This document shows positions 59,391 through 64,000 of a stretch of 64,000 bases of DNA, one piece after another. How positions within the stretch are numbered: position 1 is the first letter of the stretch; every line of letters starts with the position of its first letter. The stretch is from contig CABUWK010000007.1 in the NCBI GenBank assembly GCA_902495325.1, forward strand, positions 9,866-73,865, written 5' to 3'. The notes below the pieces were generated by a model, which had not been told where the DNA came from, searched no databases, and was given only the letters and a program-made list of their open reading frames with translations. The DNA is from an uncultured Acidiphilium sp. (GTDB taxonomy: Bacteria; Bacillota; Clostridia; Christensenellales; Borkfalkiaceae). The position numbers and the translations under genes are program-made.

Positions 59391-61589
59391 TCAGCTGAGG
59401 CTCGAGGGGTTTTCCTCTACGTAAACGAGAGTTTTCTGCGTTTTATGCGACAAACTCCTCTCGTAAATTTCGTTTTTGATTTTTTCGTAATCGCCGCAAA
59501 GCCGCATCAGCGCCTGATAGCGATATTTATTCTTCATCCGTTTCACGGGGCTTTTCATCTTGTTGAAGAAAAGGAAACAATCTCTGTTTGCCTCGTAAAC
59601 CGGTTTTAAATCTTCGTAAACAAGCCGCAAAGTCTCCATCGCCGCGCCGTCCTCTTCCGATTCGACCATCACGCGGAGAATCAGAGCGTACGGCGGAAAT
59701 CCCGTCGATTTGCGGATCGCCTTTTCCCTGGCAAAAAAGCCTTTGTAATCGTAACGTACGGCAAAATCGATCACGTCGTTTTCGGGATTGTACGTTTGCA
59801 GAACGACTTTTCCCTTTCTGTCCGCTCGCCCGCTTCTTCCCGCCACCTGCGTGATCAGCTGAAACGTTCTCTCCCCGCTGCGATAATCGGAAAAATAAAG
59901 GCTCATATCCGCATCGAGAATACCGACGAGAGTAACGGCGGGAAAATCGTGCCCCTTAGCCACCATCTGCGTACCGACGAGAAAATCGGCTTTCCGGTCG
60001 GAAAACTCTTTCAGAATTTTAAAATGCCCTTCTTTGTTCGCCGTGGTGTCGTTATCCATTCTCAGGATCCTCGCCTCGGGGAAAAGTTTCCCGAGATCTT
60101 CGCAGATGCGCTGCGTTCCCGTTCCGCTGTAACTTAAATTGAGGGATCCGCATTCCGGGCAGGCGGAAAGTTTATGATAGGTCGCGCCGCAGTAATGGCA
60201 TTTCAGAAGCCCTACGTCGCGGTGATAGTTTAAAGAAATATCGCAGTTTTCGCATTTCGCCACATACCCGCAGTCGCGGCAGATCACCTGCTGGGAATAT
60301 CCTCTTCGGTTGAGAAAAAGGATCGCCTGATTGCCCTCTTTCAGGCAAGAGGAAAGTTCCGCCTTCAGATAAGAGGAAAAAATGCTTTCGTTCCCCGCGC
60401 GGACTTCTTTCCGCATGTCGGCAATGATAAACTCCGGCAGAGACTTTCCGTTGATCCTGTTTTTCATTTCGGCAAGCGCGTATTCTCCGGAGATCGCCCT
60501 GTCGTAACTGTCGATCGAAGGGGTTGCGCTGCCGAGCACGAGCTTGCAATCCGAAAGTTCGGCGCGTTTTTTCGCAACGTCGATCGTTTTGTAGCGCGGG
60601 CTCGTTTCCGCTTCGTAACTGCCGTCGTGCTCTTCGTCCACGATGACGATCCCGAGATCGGAAAGCGGGGCGAAGATCGCGCTTCTCGCGCCGATCGCAA
60701 TCCTCGCTTCTCCCGTTTTCAGCCGGTACCATTCGTCAAAGCGTTCCCCGGCGGACAGCCCGCTGTGCAGGATCGACACGCTGTCTCCGAACCTTGCCCT
60801 GAGCTGGCGGAGCATCTGCGGGGTGAGCGCGATTTCCGGCACGAGCATGATCGCCGTTTTCCCTCTTTCGAGCGCGGCGCTGATCAGGCGAAGGTAAACT
60901 TCCGTTTTCCCGCTTCCCGTAACGCCGAACAGAAGAGCGACCCTCTGTTCCGCGTTTTCGACGGTGGCGACGGCTTTTTCCTGTTCCTCTGTCAGATCCA
61001 CTTCTTCCGAACGGGGAACGAGATCGCGATAAGGGATCCTGCTCGCCCGCTCGTCCGTTACGATCACGAAATTTCTATCGATCAGTTTTTTGATCGCCTG
61101 GTTGCCGAATTTTTCGTTCAGCTCGGAAAGCCTTGCCTTTTTTTCCTGCGTCAGATAGCCGATGGCGTTGGCCTGCGCCGTAGAACCTTTCCTCAGTTCC
61201 GCAACCATCGCAACGGGCGATATTTCGGAAGACAGCGTCGCAAAGCGGACGATTTTTTCCTTTACCCTGCCGCCGCGAAGTTCCGCGGGAATAAACTGCC
61301 GGAGTGCGAGAGCAAACGGAACGTGATAGGTTTCTTTTACGAACCGCGCGAGTTCGAGACACTCTTTTCCGATCACGGGAAATTCGTCCGGACAGCGGAT
61401 GATTTTTTTCAGCTTACCGGAAGGAAGACCGGACGTCTCTTTCAGTCCGATCACAAAACCCTCTTTCGTCTGTCTGCCGAAAGGAACTTCCACGCGCGAA
61501 CCGAGGGAAATCTCGCCGTCTTCGGCAATATAATCGAACACTCTGTCCGTTTCGCTGTGCGCGATATCCACGATCACTTCCGCGATCAT
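59391..61589 (-). CDS. priA: Primosomal replication protein N' (helicase)
   Basis: PriA restarts stalled forks. The start ATG at 61589 (MIAEVIVDIAHSE) has a GGGAGG site; a longer frame to 61691 is unsupported. The 732 residues have an N-terminal DNA-binding part, Walker A GVTGSGKTE, DEEH (motif II, IVDEEHDG), the zinc-binding block C-R-D-C-G and C-E-N-C-D with C-H-Y-C-G and C-P-E-C-G, and helicase motifs V-VI including QVAGRSGRADRKG. Def begins 20 bases after its stop. Family-typical length. Confidence 0.96.
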   Translation of the reverse strand: MIAEVIVDIAHSETDRVFDYIAEDGEISLGSRVEVPFGRQTKEGFVIGLKETSGLPSGKLKKIIRCPDEFPVIGKECLELARFVKETYHVPFALALRQFIPAELRGGRVKEKIVRFATLSSEISPVAMVAELRKGSTAQANAIGYLTQEKKARLSELNEKFGNQAIKKLIDRNFVIVTDERASRIPYRDLVPRSEEVDLTEEQEKAVATVENAEQRVALLFGVTGSGKTEVYLRLISAALERGKTAIMLVPEIALTPQMLRQLRARFGDSVSILHSGLSAGERFDEWYRLKTGEARIAIGARSAIFAPLSDLGIVIVDEEHDGSYEAETSPRYKTIDVAKKRAELSDCKLVLGSATPSIDSYDRAISGEYALAEMKNRINGKSLPEFIIADMRKEVRAGNESIFSSYLKAELSSCLKEGNQAILFLNRRGYSQQVICRDCGYVAKCENCDISLNYHRDVGLLKCHYCGATYHKLSACPECGSLNLSYSGTGTQRICEDLGKLFPEARILRMDNDTTANKEGHFKILKEFSDRKADFLVGTQMVAKGHDFPAVTLVGILDADMSLYFSDYRSGERTFQLITQVAGRSGRADRKGKVVLQTYNPENDVIDFAVRYDYKGFFAREKAIRKSTGFPPYALILRVMVESEEDGAAMETLRLVYEDLKPVYEANRDCFLFFNKMKSPVKRMKNKYRYQALMRLCGDYEKIKNEIYERSLSHKTQKTLVYVEENPSSLS

Positions 61590-61759
61590 AACGAAAACCT
61601 CCCTCCTTTGTTTTTTGATCTTACCCCGTAAAAAAGAAAAAAGCGCAACCTTTTTACCCCCGTTCACCCGAAAAACGGGCAGGATCGGCAAAGGCTGAGC
61701 CTTTTTGCGGCATAATGCCGCACGTATCGTTTGCGGAAAAACCTTCCGATTCGAAAAAA

Positions 61760-61963
61760 TCAGTACTTGGAAACGGTAACTTTACCCTCGTAAATCTCCA
61801 TAGCCGCTTCGCTCAACGGTTTGTTCTTACTCGGAAGATCGGTATACCCCTGATTCTGCGCATGATCGATCAGCTGTCTCGCGCGTTTGGACGCAATGAC
61901 GCAAAGGGTGTATTTGGAACCTACTTTATCGGCAAGTTCGTCGATAGGCGGAAAATTGATCAT
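61760..61963 (-). CDS. rpoZ: RNA polymerase omega subunit
   Basis: A 67-residue protein that stabilises the beta' subunit. It begins MINFPPIDELADKVGSKYTL and has the conserved ASKRARQL (near 28) and PLSEAAMEIYEGK. Start at 61963 with an AAAGGAG site. It lies 16 bases after yicC; gmk and remA, which usually stand between them, are absent. About 170 bases separate it from priA. Confidence 0.95.
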   Translation of the reverse strand: MINFPPIDELADKVGSKYTLCVIASKRARQLIDHAQNQGYTDLPSKNKPLSEAAMEIYEGKVTVSKY

Positions 61964-61979
61964 AATCTGTTATCTCCTT

Positions 61980-62855
61980 TTATTCTATATTCTGCACCTG
62001 CTCTCTCATCTTTTCGATCTCGTTTTTCAGCGCGAGGGCGATCCTCGTGATTTCGATATCGTTCGATTTTGAGCAGATCGTATTGGTTTCGCGGTTAAAT
62101 TCCTGCATCAGGAAATCGAGTTTCTTTCCGGCGTCCGTTTCTTCCTCACAGATCTTGCGAAGTTGAGAAACGTGACTTTTCAGTCTGGTAAGCTCTTCGT
62201 CGATATTCGTTTTATCGGCAAACAAAGCGACTTCCTGCAACATTCTTCCTTCATCGAAACGCACGTCGGATAAGATCTCTTTCATGCGCTCTTCGATTTT
62301 TTTGCGGTATTCCTCTTTGATGTCCGGCGCACGCTCCGCGATTTTCGCCGCAAGCTCTTCCACGACGGAAGCACGGGAAAGAATATCCGCTTTCAGTTTT
62401 TTCCCTTCGGCGTCCCGCATGACGTTTAAGGCCTCGATCGCATTTCCGATCGTACCCTTCACCATCTCGGCAAGCATATCTTCGTCCGATTCGGCAACCG
62501 TTTCCGTCACCACGTCCGGGCAACGCATCAACGAAGTGACCGTCATATCGTTTTCCACGCCGAATTTTTCGGAAAGCGTTTTCGCCGCCGCAACGTATCT
62601 GCCGGCAAGGCTTTCGTCAACGATCAGCGTCTTTCCGCTTTCGGAAAGATCGGTATAGGTGATGAAAAGTTCGACTCTCCCTCTGCGGATCCCGCAGGAA
62701 ACCGTTTTGCGGATCAGATCGTCCAGCGGGACGAATGCGCGTGGATATTTCGGCACAAGATCCAGAAAGCGGTTGTTCACCGTTTTCAGCTCCGCCGTAA
62801 GCGTGATTCCGTTTTCTTCCGTTACGGCTTTTCCGTAACCTGTCATGCTGCGCAT
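61980..62855 (-). CDS. yicC: YicC family endoribonuclease-like protein
   Basis: YicC proteins are implicated in RNA degradation in stationary phase. The start ATG at 62855 gives MRSMTGYGK, the family's hallmark N-terminus, with a GGAG site 9 bases upstream; a longer frame to 62978 is unsupported. The 291 residues include ELKTVNNRFLDL near 26, LVPKYPRAF, and the C-terminal DUF1732-like tail with LMQEFNRETNTICSKSND. It is the first gene of the transcript driven by the promoter at 62987-63015 and precedes rpoZ. Confidence 0.92.
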   Translation of the reverse strand: MRSMTGYGKAVTEENGITLTAELKTVNNRFLDLVPKYPRAFVPLDDLIRKTVSCGIRRGRVELFITYTDLSESGKTLIVDESLAGRYVAAAKTLSEKFGVENDMTVTSLMRCPDVVTETVAESDEDMLAEMVKGTIGNAIEALNVMRDAEGKKLKADILSRASVVEELAAKIAERAPDIKEEYRKKIEERMKEILSDVRFDEGRMLQEVALFADKTNIDEELTRLKSHVSQLRKICEEETDAGKKLDFLMQEFNRETNTICSKSNDIEITRIALALKNEIEKMREQVQNIE

Positions 62856-62986
62856 TTCGTCATGCTCCTTCGCTTTTCGGGAAAAGCGGCAACCGCCCGC
62901 ACGCCGCAAAAAAGATTTTTGCCGGAGAAACACCCGGAAACGGCGTTTCGCCCGTGCGCGGCGGTATATATCCGCCATTCCGTTCT
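62856..62986 (-). promoter_or_regulatory. Structured yicC leader
   Basis: The roughly 125-base leader contains several hairpins on the transcript: GGCGG/CCGCC (near 62975), GCAAAAA/TTTTTGC (near 62910) and CGCTTTT/AAAAGCG just before the AAGGAG site. No riboswitch family is recognised. Confidence 0.4.
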
Positions 62987-63015
62987 ATTTTATCACAAAA
63001 TCCGAAAAATATCAA
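62987..63015 (-). promoter_or_regulatory. Sigma-A promoter for yicC
   Basis: TTGATA (63010-63015), 17-base spacer, TAAAAT (62987-62992) on the minus strand with TG upstream of the -10. It overlaps the final codons of ligA. Confidence 0.82.
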
Positions 63016-64000
63016 GGATTTAACAGGGCTTTGAATTCATCTTCGCCGATAATTTTTATCCCGAGCTTCCTCGCCTTGTCGAGTTTGCTTCCCGCGGCTT
63101 CTCCGGCAACGACGAGCGTCGTGGTCTTCGTCACCGAAGACTGTACCTCTCCGCCGAGAGATTCGATAAGCTTTCCCGCTTCGCCCCGCGTATAGGAAGA
63201 AAGCGTACCGGTGAGCACGACCTTCTCTCCCGCAAACGAACCTTCCTTTGCCTTCTCCTCGTAAACGGGAGAAACGCCGAGAGAGAACAGCTCGTTGATC
63301 TCGGTAATATTCTCTTCGTTTTTAAAATAATCGCCGATATCCGTCGCCATGATCTCCCCGACGTCCGGAAGATCGGCAAGTTCCTCTTTCGTGGCAAGCC
63401 CGAGCGCCTTCACGCTTTTGAAATGCGCCGCGAGATCCTTTGCCGTTTTCTTTCCCACGCCGTCGATCCCGAGTGCGAAAATAAAATTCGATAAAGGAGC
63501 ATTTTTGCTTTTTTCTATCGCAAGAATCAGATTGTCCGCTTTTTTGTCCTTAAACCCGTCAAGGTCGATCAGATCCTCTTTTTTCAGTTTGTAAAGATCG
63601 GAATACTTTTTTAATCCCAGAGAACAATGAAGGGTAAAAGCCGTCATTTCGGAAAAGCCGTCGATATTCATGCCGTCTTTCGAAGCAAAGTTCGCAAACC
63701 GCGCGACGATCCTCGGCGTGCAGTCGTCGTTCGGGCAGAAAAGGTTCGCGCCGATCTCGACGAGAGGGGTTTTACAGAAAGGACAAACCGTCGGTTTTTC
63801 GACGGGCGTTCCGCTTTTCCCTTCGTCCGTCGAGCGAAGGATCTCGGGGATGACTTCGTTCGATCTTCTGATCACGACCGTACTGCCCACGTTCACTTTT
63901 TTCCGGAGAATGTCTCCGTAGTTATTCAGGGTTGCCTTCGAAACCGTCGCGCCGCCGAGGTCCACCGGATCGAGGATGCCGAGCGGGGTCAGTTTTCCCG
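63012..64000 (-). CDS. ligA: NAD-dependent DNA ligase (N-terminal part beyond window)
   Basis: The C-terminal part of an NAD-dependent ligase that seals Okazaki nicks. Visible in order are the end of the OB-fold (a PLGILDPVDLGGATVS region), the four-Cys zinc finger (CPFCK and CPNDDC, with 15 residues between), helix-hairpin-helix repeats (GFKDKKADNL, GIDGVGKKTAKDL, LPDVGEIMATDI) and a BRCT domain (VVLTGTLSSYTRGE to the end, ALLNP). The adenylation domain lies past the right edge. yicC's promoter overlaps its last codons, so no strong terminator separates them. Confidence 0.95.
   Translation of the reverse strand, partial: GKLTPLGILDPVDLGGATVSKATLNNYGDILRKKVNVGSTVVIRRSNEVIPEILRSTDEGKSGTPVEKPTVCPFCKTPLVEIGANLFCPNDDCTPRIVARFANFASKDGMNIDGFSEMTAFTLHCSLGLKKYSDLYKLKKEDLIDLDGFKDKKADNLILAIEKSKNAPLSNFIFALGIDGVGKKTAKDLAAHFKSVKALGLATKEELADLPDVGEIMATDIGDYFKNEENITEINELFSLGVSPVYEEKAKEGSFAGEKVVLTGTLSSYTRGEAGKLIESLGGEVQSSVTKTTTLVVAGEAAGSKLDKARKLGIKIIGEDEFKALLNP

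Noticed and set aside
61670..61730. Hairpins AAAGGC/GCCTTT and GCGGCAT/TGCCGC between rpoZ and priA
   Set aside because: Neither is followed by a T run on the coding strand; insufficient for a terminator or regulator call.
1..64000. tRNA, rRNA, CRISPR arrays, prophage or insertion sequences
   Set aside because: No cloverleaf-like segments, spaced direct repeats, integrases or transposases were seen in the intergenic regions or reading frames.

Overview
The window is a chromosomal segment of an endospore-forming member of the Firmicutes, most likely an uncultured Clostridia. The evidence is the sporulation genes (spoIIIAA, spoIIIAB, spoIIIAC, gerW/ytfJ, a DacF-type carboxypeptidase), Firmicutes-type gene order (ftsK-rimO-pgsA-cinA-recA; ligA/yicC-rpoZ-priA-def-fmt-rsmB-rlmN-rsgA-rpe-thiN), a clostridial glg operon with GlgC plus GlgD, strong GGAGG-type ribosome binding sites, and intermediate G+C by eye. 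Genus cannot be fixed from sequence alone. I found no rRNA, tRNA, CRISPR array, prophage or transposase gene.

Layout. Nearly everything lies on the minus strand, read right to left. Positions 1-1518 hold the start of the spoIIIA operon. Positions 1730-4775 hold trmB, a two-repeat DUF1538 membrane protein and two PII-like regulators, closed by a strong terminator. Positions 4895-10805 hold a coiled-coil unknown, an RluB-type pseudouridine synthase, DacF, GerW, a YtfI-like protein, a ComEC-like hydrolase and an RlmI-like methyltransferase. A small plus-strand acyltransferase-like membrane protein follows at 11008. Next come a C_GCAxxG_C_C protein, recA-cinA-pgsA-rimO-ftsK, acpP and tex.

Positions 22469-33310 are the glycogen block, read glgB-glgC-glgD-glgA-glgP-GH13 amylase, then a DNA-deoxyinosine glycosylase, with a clear sigma-A promoter before glgB. 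Upstream lie pgi, a sugar isomerase/epimerase-like gene and clpC. GalU, upp, rpiB, the Sua5-type threonylcarbamoyl-AMP synthase, dnaB, pepF, a small membrane protein, lepB and a hydrolase-like protein follow up to 47896.

A second plus-strand pair, a DnaD-like protein and a DnaC/DnaI-like loader ATPase (48272-50711), starts from a promoter overlapped by a perfect inverted repeat. A convergent junction rich in hairpin repeats separates it from a small lipoprotein gene and a degenerate M48-type membrane protein. The rest is the conserved translation/replication block from thiN to ligA, which runs off the right end.

Functionally the window links glycogen storage (GlgC/D, GlgA, GlgB, GlgP, amylase, Pgi, GalU) with core replication, recombination, translation modification and sporulation functions. 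The least understood items are the PII-PII-DUF1538 module, two proteins that look catalytically dead (an M48-like protein and an alpha/beta-hydrolase-like protein), a dispersed CAGGCTTAGC repeat, and several structured 5' leaders.
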